This document shows positions 48,245-58,026 of a stretch of DNA of 64,000 bases, in pieces. Origin of the DNA: Acetobacteraceae bacterium (GTDB lineage Bacteria > Pseudomonadota > Alphaproteobacteria > Acetobacterales > Acetobacteraceae); assembly GCA_027487385.1 (NCBI GenBank), contig JAIYDS010000090.1, forward strand, positions 29,608 to 93,607, in the 5' to 3' direction. Made by a program: the position numbers and the translations under genes. Numbering within the stretch: the first letter of the stretch is position 1; each line of letters starts with the position of its first letter. The notes below the pieces were generated by a model that was given only the letters and a program-made list of their open reading frames with translations, searched no databases and was not told the origin of the DNA.

Positions 48245-51200
48245 ATGAGCCACTTCCTCGACCGCCTGACCTTCTTCAAGAAGGTGCAGGAGCCCTTCTC
48301 GAACGGCCACGGCATCACCACCAACGAGGATCGCCGCTGGGAGGACGGCTACCGGAAGCGCTGGCAGCACGACAAGATCGTGCGCTCCACGCATGGCGCC
48401 AATTGCACCGGCTCCTGCTCCTGGAAGATCTATGTGAAGGGCGGCATCGTCACCTGGGAAACCCAGCAGACGGATTATCCGCGCACCCGGCCCGACCTTC
48501 CCAATCACGAGCCGCGCGGCTGCTCGCGCGGCGCCTCCTACAGCTGGTATCTCTATTCGGGCAACCGGGTGAAATACCCGCTGGTCCGCTCGCGCCTGAT
48601 CAAGTTGTGGCGCGAGGCGCGGGCGATCATGACGCCCGTCGCCGCCTGGGCCTCCATCGTCGAGAGCCCCGAGAAGCGCGCCTCCTACGTCACCAAGCGC
48701 GGCCATGGCGGATTCGTGCGCGCGCCCTGGGATGAGGTGCAGGAGATCATCGCCGCCGCCAATGCCTATACGGCGAAGAATTACGGCCCGGACCGCATCT
48801 TCGGCTTCTCGCCCATCCCGGCCATGTCCATGGTCTCCTACGCCGCGGGCTCACGCTACCTGTCGCTGATCGGCGGCGTCTGCATGTCCTTCTACGACTG
48901 GTATTGCGACCTGCCGCCGGCCTCACCGCAGACCTGGGGCGAGCAGACGGACGTGCCGGAATCGGCCGACTGGTACAATGCCGGCTTCATCATCCTCTGG
49001 GGCTCCAACGTGCCGCAGACGCGCACGCCCGACGCGCATTTCTACACCGAAGCGCGCTATCGCGGGATGAAGAGCGCCGTGATCTGCCCCGACTACTCGG
49101 AGGCCGCGAAGTTCGGAGACATCTGGCTCTCGGTGAAGCAGGGCACGGATGCCGCACTCGCCATGGCGATGGGCCACGTGATCCTCAAGGAATACCATGT
49201 GGCGCGCGAGGTGCCCTACTTCCGCGACTATCTGCGACAATACACCGACATGCCGATGCTGGTGAAGCTGGTCCAGCAAGGCGACCAGCTGGTGCCGGAG
49301 CGCTTCCTCCGCGCCAGCGACTTCGACGCCGCGCTGGGCGAGGCGAACAATCCCGAATGGAAGACCGTCGCCTTTGACGAGACCAGTGGGAACGTGGTGG
49401 CGCCGCGCGGCACCATCGGCTTCCGCTGGGGTGAGGCGGGCAAGTGGAATCTCGAGGAGAAGGCCTCCGACGGCGCGGCAACGAAGCTGCGCCTCTCGCT
49501 CGACGGCATTCAGGACGAGATGGCCGAAGTTGCCTTCCCCTACTTTGGCAATATTGAGCACGAGCACTTCGCCTCCACCACCCATGCCTCCGTGCTGAAC
49601 CGCCGCGTGCCGGTGAAGCGCCTGGCGTTGGCGGATGGTGAGACGCTGGTGGCCAGCGTGCATGACCTGTTCCTGGCCAATTACGGCGTGGATCGCGGCT
49701 TCGGCGGCGAGAATGTCGCGGCGAGCTTTGACGACGCCACGCCCTATACCCCCGCCTGGGCCGAGAAGATCACCGGCGTCAGCCGCGACAAGATCATCCA
49801 GGTGGCGCGCGAATTCGCCACCAACGCCGAGAAGACCAAGGGTCGCTCGATGATCATCATCGGCGCCGCCATGAACCATTGGTTCCACGCCGACATGAAT
49901 TATCGCGGCGTCATCAACATGCTGGTGCTCTGCGGCTGCGTCGGCCAGTCGGGCGGCGGTTGGGCGCATTATGTGGGGCAGGAGAAGCTGCGCCCGCAGG
50001 CCGGCTGGGCGCCGCTCGCCTTCGCGCTGGATTGGGGCCGCCCGCCGCGCCAGCAGAACTCCACCTCGGCCTTCTACGCGCACACCGACCAGTGGCGCTA
50101 CGAGACGATGAATGTGGGCGACATCATCTCTCCCACTGCGCCGAAGGGGCCTTGGGATGGCGCCATCATCGACTACAACATCCGCGCTGAGCGCATGGGC
50201 TGGCTGCCCTCCGCGCCGCAGCTCGAGACCAATCCCCTACAGGTCGCGAAGGACGCGGCGGCGGCGGGCCTTTCTGCCAAGGATTACGTCGCGAAGGGGC
50301 TGAAGGACGGCACGCTCAAGCTCTCCTGCGAGGACCCGGACAACCCCCGCAACTGGCCGCGCAACATGTTCGTCTGGCGGTCGAACCTGCTCGGCTCCTC
50401 GGGCAAGGGGCATGAGTATTTCCTGAAGCACCTGCTGGGCACCACGCATGGCGTGCTGGGCAAGGACCTTGGCCAGGAGGGCCGCGCGAAGGCGACCGAG
50501 GCGGTCTGGCATGAGCACGCGCCGGAAGGAAAGCTGGACCTGCTGGTGACGCTCGATTTCCGCATGTCCACCACCTGCGTCTATTCCGACATCGTGCTGC
50601 CGACGGCCACCTGGTACGAGAAGAACGACCTCAACACCTCCGACATGCATCCCTTCATCCACCCGCTCACCGGCGCGGTGGACCCGGCCTGGGAAGCGCG
50701 GAGTGATTGGGAGATCTACAAGGGCATCGCCAAGGCCTTCTCCCGCGTGGCGCCCGAGGTGCTGGGCATCGAGACCGACGTCGTGCTGAACCCCATCAAG
50801 CACGATAGCGCCAATGAGATCGCTCAACCCTTCGATCCGCGCGACTGGAAGCGCGGCGAGTGCGAGCCGATCCCTGGCAAGACCATGCCCAATGTCTTCG
50901 AGGTGAAGCGCGACTACCCGGCGACCTATGAGCGCTTCACGGCGCTCGGGCCGCTGATGGACAGCATCGGCAACGGCATCAAGGGCATGGCCTGGAAGAC
51001 CGGGCATGAGGTCGAGCACCTGAAGGCGCTGAACGGCGTGCATGCCGAGGGGGCCAACAAGGGCCTCGCCCGCATCGTCAGCGATATCGATGCGACCGAG
51101 GTCATCCTGATGCTCGCCCCGGAGACCAATGGCGAGGTCGCGGTGCATGCCTGGGAGGCGCTGGGCAAGGCCACCGGTCTCGACCACACGCATCTGGCCT

Positions 51201-51988
51201 TGCCCAAGGAGGACGAGAAGATCCGCTTCCGCGACGTGGTGGCGCAGCCGCGCAAGATCATCTCTGCCCCCACCTGGTCGGGGCTTGAGAGCGAGAAGGT
51301 CTGCTACAACGCAGGCTACACCAATGTGCATGAGCTGATCCCCTGGCGCACGCTGACAGGGCGGCAGCAGCTCTATCAGGATCACCTTTGGATGCGGGCC
51401 TTCGGCGCGGCGCTCTGCGTCTATCGTCCGCCGGTTGACCTGCGCGCGGTCAAGCCGGTGATCGACATGAAGCCCAATGGCGAAAAGCAGGTGGTGCTGA
51501 ACTTCATCACGCCGCACCAGAAATGGGGCATCCACTCCACCTATACCGACAACCTGCTGATGCTGACGCTCTCGCGCGGCGGGCCCTGCATCTGGATCAG
51601 CGAGGATGACGCGCAGCGCGCCGGCATCGTCGACAATGACTGGGTGGAGGCCTTCAACAGCAATGGCGCGCTGGTCGCGCGCGCCGTCGTCTCCCAGCGC
51701 GTGAAGAACGGCATGGTCATGATGTACCACGCGCAGGAGAAGATCGTGAACGTGCCCGGCTCGCAGATGACGGGCAACCGCGGCGGCATCCACAACTCGG
51801 TCACGCGCATCGTGCTCAATCCGACGCACATGATCGGTGGCTACGCGCAGCAATCCTACGACTTCAACTACTACGGCACGATCGGCACCAACCGCGACGA
51901 GTTCGTCATCGTCCGCAAGATGACGGAGATCGACTGGCTGGAACGCCCCCACGCAGACGCAACGCTGGTCACGGGAGAAGTGGCATGA
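48245..51988 (+). CDS. narG: Respiratory nitrate reductase alpha subunit
   Basis: A 1247-residue molybdenum enzyme, the exact length of E. coli NarG. The N-terminal His/Cys cluster site is STHGANCTGSCSWKIYVKGG with PRGCSRGASYSW, the Mo-ligand Asp region is DWYCDLPPASPQTWGEQTDV and SNVPQTRTPDAHF follows. The protein binds bis-MGD and a 4Fe-4S cluster and reduces nitrate to nitrite on the cytoplasmic side. There is no Tat signal problem, as NarG faces the cytoplasm. Start at ATG 48245 (MSHFLDRLTFFKK), 28 bases after narK. The stop overlaps narH by four bases. Confidence 0.97.
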   Translation: MSHFLDRLTFFKKVQEPFSNGHGITTNEDRRWEDGYRKRWQHDKIVRSTHGANCTGSCSWKIYVKGGIVTWETQQTDYPRTRPDLPNHEPRGCSRGASYSWYLYSGNRVKYPLVRSRLIKLWREARAIMTPVAAWASIVESPEKRASYVTKRGHGGFVRAPWDEVQEIIAAANAYTAKNYGPDRIFGFSPIPAMSMVSYAAGSRYLSLIGGVCMSFYDWYCDLPPASPQTWGEQTDVPESADWYNAGFIILWGSNVPQTRTPDAHFYTEARYRGMKSAVICPDYSEAAKFGDIWLSVKQGTDAALAMAMGHVILKEYHVAREVPYFRDYLRQYTDMPMLVKLVQQGDQLVPERFLRASDFDAALGEANNPEWKTVAFDETSGNVVAPRGTIGFRWGEAGKWNLEEKASDGAATKLRLSLDGIQDEMAEVAFPYFGNIEHEHFASTTHASVLNRRVPVKRLALADGETLVASVHDLFLANYGVDRGFGGENVAASFDDATPYTPAWAEKITGVSRDKIIQVAREFATNAEKTKGRSMIIIGAAMNHWFHADMNYRGVINMLVLCGCVGQSGGGWAHYVGQEKLRPQAGWAPLAFALDWGRPPRQQNSTSAFYAHTDQWRYETMNVGDIISPTAPKGPWDGAIIDYNIRAERMGWLPSAPQLETNPLQVAKDAAAAGLSAKDYVAKGLKDGTLKLSCEDPDNPRNWPRNMFVWRSNLLGSSGKGHEYFLKHLLGTTHGVLGKDLGQEGRAKATEAVWHEHAPEGKLDLLVTLDFRMSTTCVYSDIVLPTATWYEKNDLNTSDMHPFIHPLTGAVDPAWEARSDWEIYKGIAKAFSRVAPEVLGIETDVVLNPIKHDSANEIAQPFDPRDWKRGECEPIPGKTMPNVFEVKRDYPATYERFTALGPLMDSIGNGIKGMAWKTGHEVEHLKALNGVHAEGANKGLARIVSDIDATEVILMLAPETNGEVAVHAWEALGKATGLDHTHLALPKEDEKIRFRDVVAQPRKIISAPTWSGLESEKVCYNAGYTNVHELIPWRTLTGRQQLYQDHLWMRAFGAALCVYRPPVDLRAVKPVIDMKPNGEKQVVLNFITPHQKWGIHSTYTDNLLMLTLSRGGPCIWISEDDAQRAGIVDNDWVEAFNSNGALVARAVVSQRVKNGMVMMYHAQEKIVNVPGSQMTGNRGGIHNSVTRIVLNPTHMIGGYAQQSYDFNYYGTIGTNRDEFVIVRKMTEIDWLERPHADATLVTGEVA

Positions 51989-53511
51989 AGATCCGCGCGC
52001 AAATCGCCATGGTGCTGAACCTCGACAAGTGCATCGGGTGCCACACCTGTTCCGTAACGTGCAAGAACGTGTGGACCAACCGTGAAGGCATGGAATATGC
52101 TTGGTTCAACAACGTCGAGACCAAGCCCGGCATCGGTTATCCCAAGGACTGGGAGGACCAGAACAAGTGGAAGGGCGGCTGGAAGCGCAAGCGCAACGGC
52201 AAGATCGTGCCGCGCATCGGCGGCAAGTGGCGCGTGCTGGCGAACATCTTCGCCAACCCGAACATGCCCGAGATCGACGACTACTACGAACCCTTCACCT
52301 TCGACTACGAGCACCTGCAAAAGGCGCCCGAGCTGGAGGCCTTCCCCACCGCGCGCCCGCGCTCCCTCATCACCGGCGAGCGGATGGAGAAGATCGAGTG
52401 GGGCCCGAACTGGGAGGAAATCCTGGGCGGCGAATTCGCCAAGCGCTCGAAGGATGTGAACTTCGAGGGTGTGCAGAAGGAGATGTACGGCCAGTTCGAA
52501 AACACCTTCATGATGTATCTGCCGCGCCTGTGCGAACACTGCCTGAACCCCGCCTGCGCCGCCGCCTGCCCCTCGGGCGCGATCTACAAGCGTGAGGAGG
52601 ATGGCATCGTCCTGATCGACCAGGACAAATGCCGCGGCTGGCGGATGTGCGTCTCTGGCTGCCCCTACAAGAAGATCTACTACAACTGGTCCTCCGGGAA
52701 ATCGGAGAAGTGCATCTTCTGCTACCCGCGCATCGAGGCGGGCCAGCCCACCGTCTGCTCTGAGACCTGCGTGGGGCGCATCCGCTACCTCGGCGTGATG
52801 CTCTACGACGCTGACCGCATCGAGGAAGCGGCCAGCGTCGCGGATGAGAAGAACCTCTACGAATCGCAGATGAGCATCTTCTGCGATCCGAATGATCCGA
52901 AGGTGATCGCCCAGGCGTGCGCGGATGGCATCAGCGACAGCTGGCTGGAGGCCGCGCGCCACTCGCCGGTCTGGAAGATGGCGATGGAGTGGAAGGTCGC
53001 CTTCCCACTGCACCCCGAATACCGGACGCTGCCGATGGTCTGGTACGTGCCGCCGCTTTCGCCGATCACGGCCGCGGCCGAAGCCGGGCAGATGGGCACG
53101 GATGGCGGCATGCCCGATGTCCGCTCGCTTCGCATCCCGCTGCGCTATTTGGCGAACCTGCTGACCGCGGGGGATGAGGTGCCGGTCGCCACCGGCCTGG
53201 AGCGCATGCTCGCCATGCGCGCCTACATGCGCGCCAAGACGGTGGACGGCGTGATTGACGAGGTGGTGGCGCGCAAGGCCGGCCTCACCCCCGCGCAGAT
53301 TGAGGAGATGTACCACGTGATGGCCATCGCCAATTACGAGGACCGCTTCGTGATCCCGACCGCGCATCGCGAAGTCACCGAGGACGCCTATGAGATGCGC
53401 GGCCATTGCGGCTTCTCCTTCGGCGATGGCTGCGCGCCCAGCGAGCAGTCGGGCAATTTGTTCGGCGGCATCAAGCTGAAGAACGAGAAGCCGAAGATGG
53501 GGGTGCTGTGA
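51985..53511 (+). CDS. narH: Respiratory nitrate reductase beta subunit
   Basis: A 508-residue iron-sulfur protein. Cysteine groups: LDKCIGCHTCSVTCKNVW, LCEHCLNPACAAACPSGAIY, DKCRGWRMCVSGCPYKKIYY (the Trp in place of Cys marks the 3Fe-4S cluster) and EKCIFCYPRIEAGQPTVCSE. It relays electrons from NarI to NarG. All cluster ligands are present. Starts on an ATGA overlap with narG and ends in TGATG with narJ. Length matches E. coli NarH (512). Confidence 0.97.
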   Translation: MKIRAQIAMVLNLDKCIGCHTCSVTCKNVWTNREGMEYAWFNNVETKPGIGYPKDWEDQNKWKGGWKRKRNGKIVPRIGGKWRVLANIFANPNMPEIDDYYEPFTFDYEHLQKAPELEAFPTARPRSLITGERMEKIEWGPNWEEILGGEFAKRSKDVNFEGVQKEMYGQFENTFMMYLPRLCEHCLNPACAAACPSGAIYKREEDGIVLIDQDKCRGWRMCVSGCPYKKIYYNWSSGKSEKCIFCYPRIEAGQPTVCSETCVGRIRYLGVMLYDADRIEEAASVADEKNLYESQMSIFCDPNDPKVIAQACADGISDSWLEAARHSPVWKMAMEWKVAFPLHPEYRTLPMVWYVPPLSPITAAAEAGQMGTDGGMPDVRSLRIPLRYLANLLTAGDEVPVATGLERMLAMRAYMRAKTVDGVIDEVVARKAGLTPAQIEEMYHVMAIANYEDRFVIPTAHREVTEDAYEMRGHCGFSFGDGCAPSEQSGNLFGGIKLKNEKPKMGVL

Positions 53512-54257
53512 TGCGCACGCTCAAGGTCCTCTCCGCGCTGCTGACCTACCCGACGGCGGATCTGGTCGCCGCCGGTCCTGAGCTTCGCGACGTGCTGGCG
53601 CGCGAGGCGGTGCTGCCGAAGCGCGAACGCGCGGCGGTGGAGGCGCTGATCGCCGACCTCGCCGCGCATGACCTCTATGACGCGCAGGAACGCTACATCC
53701 TGCTGTTCGACCGCACACGCTCGCTCTCGCTGCATCTGTTCGAGCATGTGCATGGCGAAAGCCGGGATCGTGGCCAGGCCATGGTGGACCTCATCAAGGT
53801 CTATGAGGATGGCGGCTTCACGCCCACCACGAAGGAGCTGCCGGATTTCCTGCCGCTCTTCCTGGAATACGCGGCCACGCGCGCGCCCTCCGAGGCGATC
53901 GAGCTGATCGGCCAGCCAGGCCACGTCTTCGCGGCCCTGCGCGAGCGGCTGGGCAAGCGTTCCTCACCCTATGAGGCGATCTTCGCGGCGCTCACCGCCT
54001 TGTCCCGCGCGAAGCTGGACGCGGCCGCACTGGCTGCGCTGCGCGCCGAGCCCGACCCCGAACCGGACGACCTGGAGGCGCTCGACGCGGCATGGGCCGA
54101 GGAGGAAGTGACCTTCGGGCCAGGCTCCGCCGCCGCCGCCTGCGGCACGGATGTGCTGGCCGCGAAGCTGCGCCAGGCCGGGCGCCCGGCGCCGGGGCTG
54201 GAGCCCCCGCCCGGGCAGCGCCCGCGCACTACCATCACCCATCGCAACGCCGGTTGA
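53511..54257 (+). CDS. narJ: Nitrate reductase assembly chaperone
   Basis: A 248-residue NarJ/TorD-family chaperone that holds NarGH while the molybdenum cofactor is inserted; it is not part of the final enzyme. Family marks: ERYILLFDRTRSLSLHLFEH, GESRDRGQAMVDLIKVYEDG, and KELPDFLPLFLEYAA. The last 45 residues are a Pro/Gly-rich tail of no clear function. Start at 53511 overlaps the narH stop (TGATG); the track start at 53406 lies inside narH. Confidence 0.93.
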   Translation: MRTLKVLSALLTYPTADLVAAGPELRDVLAREAVLPKRERAAVEALIADLAAHDLYDAQERYILLFDRTRSLSLHLFEHVHGESRDRGQAMVDLIKVYEDGGFTPTTKELPDFLPLFLEYAATRAPSEAIELIGQPGHVFAALRERLGKRSSPYEAIFAALTALSRAKLDAAALAALRAEPDPEPDDLEALDAAWAEEEVTFGPGSAAAACGTDVLAAKLRQAGRPAPGLEPPPGQRPRTTITHRNAG

Positions 54258-54269
54258 GGAGACGCCAAC

Positions 54270-54980
54270 ATGCGCGACGCCATCTTCCACATCCTCTTCG
54301 TCTGGTACCCCTATGTGGCGCTGACGGCCTTCCTGCTGGGCAGCCTGATCCGCTTTGACCGCGAGCAATATTCCTGGCGCGCGAGTTCCAGCCAGATCCT
54401 GCGCAAGCGGCAGCTCGCCTGGGGGTCCAACCTGTTCCATGCGGGCGTGCTATTCCTGTTCCTGGGGCACGCGGCCGGCCTGCTGACGCCGAAATTCATC
54501 TACACGCTGTTCATCACCGTCGAGCAGAAGCAGCTCATCGCCGTCATCGCGGGCGGGCTGGCGGGGCTGATCTGCTTCATCGGCCTCACGCTGCTGCTGC
54601 ATCGGCGGCTGTATGATGCGCGCATCCGCGTCACCTCCACCTACATGGACCTCGCGGTGCTGATGATCCTCTGGGTGCAACTGTCGCTCGGCCTGCTGAC
54701 GCTGCCCTTTTCGCTGGCACATTCCGACGGGTCCGTCATGCTCACCCTGGCGCATTGGGCGCAGGGCATCCTCACCTTGCAGCCGGTGGACGCGAAGACC
54801 CTGCAGGGCCTGGCTTTCCCCTATCTCGCGCATCTCGTGCTGGGCATGACGATCTTCCTGATCTTCCCCTTCTCGCGCCTCGTGCATGTGTGGTCGGCGC
54901 CGGTCTGGTATCTCGGGCGGCGTGGCTACCAGGTGGTGCGCAGCCGGCGTCCGCTGGCCCCGCGGCAAGCGGCGGAGTGA
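54270..54980 (+). CDS. narI: Respiratory nitrate reductase gamma subunit (cytochrome b)
   Basis: A 236-residue membrane protein with five predicted transmembrane helices. Heme-ligand histidines appear in NLFHAGVLFLFLGHAAGLLT and near the end in FPYLAHLVLGMTIF and FSRLVHVWSAPVWYL. It anchors NarGH and takes electrons from quinol. Gap to narJ is 12 bases. The ATG at 54270 gives the standard start (MRDAIFHILFVWYPY). Confidence 0.95.
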   Translation: MRDAIFHILFVWYPYVALTAFLLGSLIRFDREQYSWRASSSQILRKRQLAWGSNLFHAGVLFLFLGHAAGLLTPKFIYTLFITVEQKQLIAVIAGGLAGLICFIGLTLLLHRRLYDARIRVTSTYMDLAVLMILWVQLSLGLLTLPFSLAHSDGSVMLTLAHWAQGILTLQPVDAKTLQGLAFPYLAHLVLGMTIFLIFPFSRLVHVWSAPVWYLGRRGYQVVRSRRPLAPRQAAE

Positions 54981-54985
54981 GCGCG

Positions 54986-55816
54986 ATGAGCACCACCACC
55001 TCCACTGGCTGCGCGGCGAAGCCCGCGCTGCCCGCCAGCCGCAAGACCGTCAGCGTGAATGGCGTGGTGATCCCGCGCGCCGCCATCGCGCAGGAGACGC
55101 AGCACCATCCGGCCACCAAGCCGCTAGATGCCATGAAGGCGGCCACCGCCGCCCTCGTGGTGCGGGAGCTGCTGTTGCAGGAGGCCCGACGCCTCGCCAT
55201 CCCGGCCGAGCCGGCCAGTGATGACGAGGGAAGGCACGAGACCGAGGAGGAGGCGCTGGTGCGCGGCCTTGTGGAGCGCGAGGTGCGCACCCCGGACGCG
55301 GACGAAGCCGCCTGCCGGCGCTTCTATGAACAGAACAGGCGACGCTTCCGCTCGCCTGACCTCCACGAGGCGCGGCACATCCTGATTACGGCCAATGAGG
55401 CGGACGGTGCGGAGGTCGCCGCGGCCATCCTCGCGCGCCTCGCCGTCGCTCCCGCGGAATTCGGCGAATTGGCCTTGGCGCATTCCGCCTGTCCCTCGGG
55501 CAAGACGGATGGCAACCTTGGTCAGATTGGCCCCGGGCAGACCGTTCCGGAATTCGAGGAAGCGCTCGCGCGCATCGCGGTCGGCACCATCCATCCCGAG
55601 CCGGTGCGGACCCGCTTTGGCCTGCACATCGTGGCGCTGGACCGCCGGATCGAGGGGCGGGACCTGCCCTTCGAACTGGTGCGGGACCGCATTGCCGCAT
55701 GGATGGCCGAGAAGGTGCGCCGCGTCGCGATCCAGCAATATGTCTCGATCCTGGCGGGCCGGGCGGATATCCAGGGCATTGACCTGGCGGCGGCCACCTC
55801 GCCGCTCGTGCAGTGA
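54986..55816 (+). CDS. Parvulin-type peptidyl-prolyl isomerase in the nar operon
   Basis: A 276-residue protein with a PpiC/rotamase domain: LHEARHILITANEADGAEVA, FGELALAHSACPSGKTDGNL, GQIGPGQTVPEFEEAL and RTRFGLHIVALDRRI. An N-terminal helical region of about 120 residues resembles the NifM/PrsA-type extension. Isomerases of this kind are often found behind narI and may help the membrane enzyme fold. No signal peptide or lipobox is clear, so it is probably cytoplasmic. ATG at 54986 is six bases after narI. Confidence 0.85.
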   Translation: MSTTTSTGCAAKPALPASRKTVSVNGVVIPRAAIAQETQHHPATKPLDAMKAATAALVVRELLLQEARRLAIPAEPASDDEGRHETEEEALVRGLVEREVRTPDADEAACRRFYEQNRRRFRSPDLHEARHILITANEADGAEVAAAILARLAVAPAEFGELALAHSACPSGKTDGNLGQIGPGQTVPEFEEALARIAVGTIHPEPVRTRFGLHIVALDRRIEGRDLPFELVRDRIAAWMAEKVRRVAIQQYVSILAGRADIQGIDLAAATSPLVQ

Positions 55817-55825
55817 GGTGATGCT

Positions 55826-56191
55826 ATGCTGCTCGGCACCCTCCTGAAGCGTCTGGGGCAAGAGGCTGACGCTGCCGAGGCCCTCGCCGCCCTCAATGAC
55901 ATCGTGCTCCTGGCCGAGGTCCAGGCCATGGGGGAGGTGCATGACGAAACCCCGGCGGAATATGTCTGCGGCGCCACCAGGCGCTTCGCCGCCGATGCGT
56001 CCAGCGAGGATTGGCTCGCGCTGATGACGGCCATCGAGCGCAGCGACGATCCGGCGCGCACCACGCTGGACCGCATGCTGCGCTGGTCACTCAAGCAGGA
56101 TGCCACCGCGCCGGCCGCTGCATCCGGGTGCGGCTGTGGCCAGGGCGGGGCTGGCGGTTGCCAGGGTGGAACGGGCCATGCTGCGGGATGA
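55826..56191 (+). CDS. Conserved nar-operon protein with C-terminal Cys/Gly tail
   Basis: A 121-residue protein (MLLGTLLKRLGQEADAAEAL). Its helical core is followed by CGCGQGGAGGCQGG, which could bind metal. I know no family name. Its place between the isomerase and a hemerythrin-like gene, within a continuous operon, suggests a role in maturation or metal handling for the nitrate reductase. The stop overlaps the next gene by 14 bases. Confidence 0.65.
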   Translation: MLLGTLLKRLGQEADAAEALAALNDIVLLAEVQAMGEVHDETPAEYVCGATRRFAADASSEDWLALMTAIERSDDPARTTLDRMLRWSLKQDATAPAAASGCGCGQGGAGGCQGGTGHAAG

Positions 56192-56708
56192 CACGGCATC
56201 GCCCCCCTTCGCGCTGCTCGATGAGCCGCTGGCCTATGTGCAGGCCGCACACCTGCAGCAGCGTGCGATCTGCGCCGTGCTGCGCCGCTTCGCCGCCGCG
56301 CATGCCGCAAGCCGCCCCGAGGCCGATCGCGTGACGGCCTATCTGACGGGTGAGTTGCGCCTGCACCACGAGGATGAGGATCTGGACCTGTATCCTGCGC
56401 TCAGGCGCCGCGCCCTGCCGGCCGATGGGCTCGGCATCACCCTGGCGCGCCTCGGCGAGGAACACCGCCAGGGTGCCGCCATGGCCGACCTGATCGTGGA
56501 TGCCCTTTCCGCCCGCCCGGCCGAGGAGGTGGTGCAACTGGGCGCCACCACGAGCGAGGCGATGCAGGCCTATGCCGCGAGCGAGATCCGGCATTTGGCG
56601 CTGGAGAACGCCGTGGTGCTGGCGCTGGCGCGCATCCGTCTGACGCGGCCTGACCTCAAGGCCATCAGCCGCGGCATGAAGGCCCGGCGCGGCGTGGAGG
56701 TCACATGA
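56178..56708 (+). CDS. Hemerythrin-domain protein
   Basis: A 176-residue hemerythrin-like protein. The HHE pattern is visible: YVQAAHLQQRAICAVLRRF, TGELRLHHEDEDLDLYPALR, RLGEEHRQGAAMADLIVDAL and ASEIRHLALENAVVLALARI. These histidines and carboxylates would form a di-iron site, which in nitrate and nitric-oxide regulons is tied to NO sensing or protection. ATG at 56178 was preferred; it overlaps the previous gene. Ends in ATGA overlap with the carbonic anhydrase gene. Confidence 0.8.
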   Translation: MLRDDTASPPFALLDEPLAYVQAAHLQQRAICAVLRRFAAAHAASRPEADRVTAYLTGELRLHHEDEDLDLYPALRRRALPADGLGITLARLGEEHRQGAAMADLIVDALSARPAEEVVQLGATTSEAMQAYAASEIRHLALENAVVLALARIRLTRPDLKAISRGMKARRGVEVT

Positions 56709-57466
56709 GAAGCCTGGATCACCTGTTCGACCGCAATGTCGCCTGGGCCGACCGCAAGACGGAGCAGGACCCCACCTTCTTTCGGCGCCTTTCCGAGCAA
56801 CAGGCGCCGCAATATCTCTGGATCGGCTGCTCGGACAGCCGCATCACCGCGAATGACGTGCTCGGTCTGGACCCGGGCGAGGTCTTCGTCCACCGCAACA
56901 TCGCGAACATCGTCCACACCAGCGACATGAACATCCTCGCGGTGCTGGAATACGCGATCGAGGTGCTGCGCGTTCGGCACATCATCGTCTCGGGCCATTA
57001 TGGCTGCGGCGGGGTGCAGCGCGCGATGGCGGAGGAGCGTGGCGCGCTGGTGGATCACTGGCTGCAGCCGCTCTCGATGTTCTACCGCAAGCATCGTCCG
57101 CTCTTCGATGGGATGGGCGAGGCGCCGCAGCAGCTCAACCGGCTGTGCGAACTCAATGTGGAAATGCAGCTGCGGCGCGTCGCCGCCACGCCCATCGTCG
57201 AGGGCGCCTGGCTGCGCGGGGTCGAGCTGCATCTGCATGGCTGGATCTACGGCATGCATGACGGGTTGCTGCGTGACCTCGGCGCGACCGTCGCCTCCAT
57301 CGAGGAACGGGACGCGCTGCCCTCGATCGACCAGCGGGTCACGCAGCGCTCGGAACCTCTCAGCCCGCGGCGGCGCCACGCGCTGGAAGCCTTTTCTGCC
57401 CTTGGCCTGGCCGACATGGCCTCGCCCCCCTGCTGCATGCCCTCCCTGGAGAAGCCCCCGAAATGA
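56705..57466 (+). CDS. Beta-class carbonic anhydrase
   Basis: A 253-residue beta-carbonic anhydrase. Zinc and catalytic residues are in WIGCSDSRITANDV (Cys, Asp, Arg) and IIVSGHYGCGGVQRA (His, Cys); the dimer region AWLRGVELHLHGWIYGMHDG follows. It interconverts CO2 and bicarbonate. The tail ends PPCCMPSLEKPPK. The gene is coupled to the hemerythrin gene before and the DUF2478 gene after (ATGA), so it really belongs to the nar operon, which is not usual. Confidence 0.92.
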   Translation: MRSLDHLFDRNVAWADRKTEQDPTFFRRLSEQQAPQYLWIGCSDSRITANDVLGLDPGEVFVHRNIANIVHTSDMNILAVLEYAIEVLRVRHIIVSGHYGCGGVQRAMAEERGALVDHWLQPLSMFYRKHRPLFDGMGEAPQQLNRLCELNVEMQLRRVAATPIVEGAWLRGVELHLHGWIYGMHDGLLRDLGATVASIEERDALPSIDQRVTQRSEPLSPRRRHALEAFSALGLADMASPPCCMPSLEKPPK

Positions 57467-58026
57467 CACGTGACACGCCCCTCATCACGGCGTTGATCTA
57501 TGCCGACAGCGCGCTGGCCGACCACGCCTTGCGGCGCGTGGTGCGCGAGTGGGAGGCCATGGGCCGCCGGCTTGCGGGCGTGGTTCAGCGCGACACGCCG
57601 CGCGCTGGCCGAAGCCACTGCGACATGACGCTGGAAGAGCTCTCGACTGGCGTCGCCATCGAGATTTCGCAGGATCGCGGGCCGCATGCGCGCGGCTGCC
57701 GGCTTGACACGGGTGAGATGGCGCGCGCCATCCACCTGGCCTCCGTGGCGCTGCTGCGGGGGGCGGATCTCCTCGTCCTGAACAAATTCGGCAAGACCGA
57801 GGCCGAGGGCGGCGGCTTTCGCACCCTGATCGGCGAGGCGATAGAGCGCGGCGTGCCCGTCCTGATCGCCGTGCCCTATCGCAACATTGACCCGTGGCGC
57901 GCCTTCGCAGGCGATCTGGCGCGGGAGATCCACCTGACCGACGCGGCGGCGGATGTGGCGCTGGAGCGGCTTTGCCCGGCCCAGGCCGAGCCGGCGTCCA
58001 AGCAGGCCGGGTCGGCGGGCGTGTGA
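57463..58026 (+). CDS. DUF2478 protein (molybdate-regulon-linked NTPase-like)
   Basis: A 187-residue protein with the family segments RLAGVVQRDTPRAGRSHCDM, LEELSTGVAIEISQDRG, and DLLVLNKFGKTEAEGGGFRT. DUF2478 proteins are usually linked to molybdate transport or molybdoenzyme genes and resemble small P-loop proteins; I do not see a standard Walker A here. In this operon a role in molybdenum supply or cofactor handling is the best guess. Coupled to both neighbours. Confidence 0.8.
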   Translation: MTRDTPLITALIYADSALADHALRRVVREWEAMGRRLAGVVQRDTPRAGRSHCDMTLEELSTGVAIEISQDRGPHARGCRLDTGEMARAIHLASVALLRGADLLVLNKFGKTEAEGGGFRTLIGEAIERGVPVLIAVPYRNIDPWRAFAGDLAREIHLTDAAADVALERLCPAQAEPASKQAGSAGV

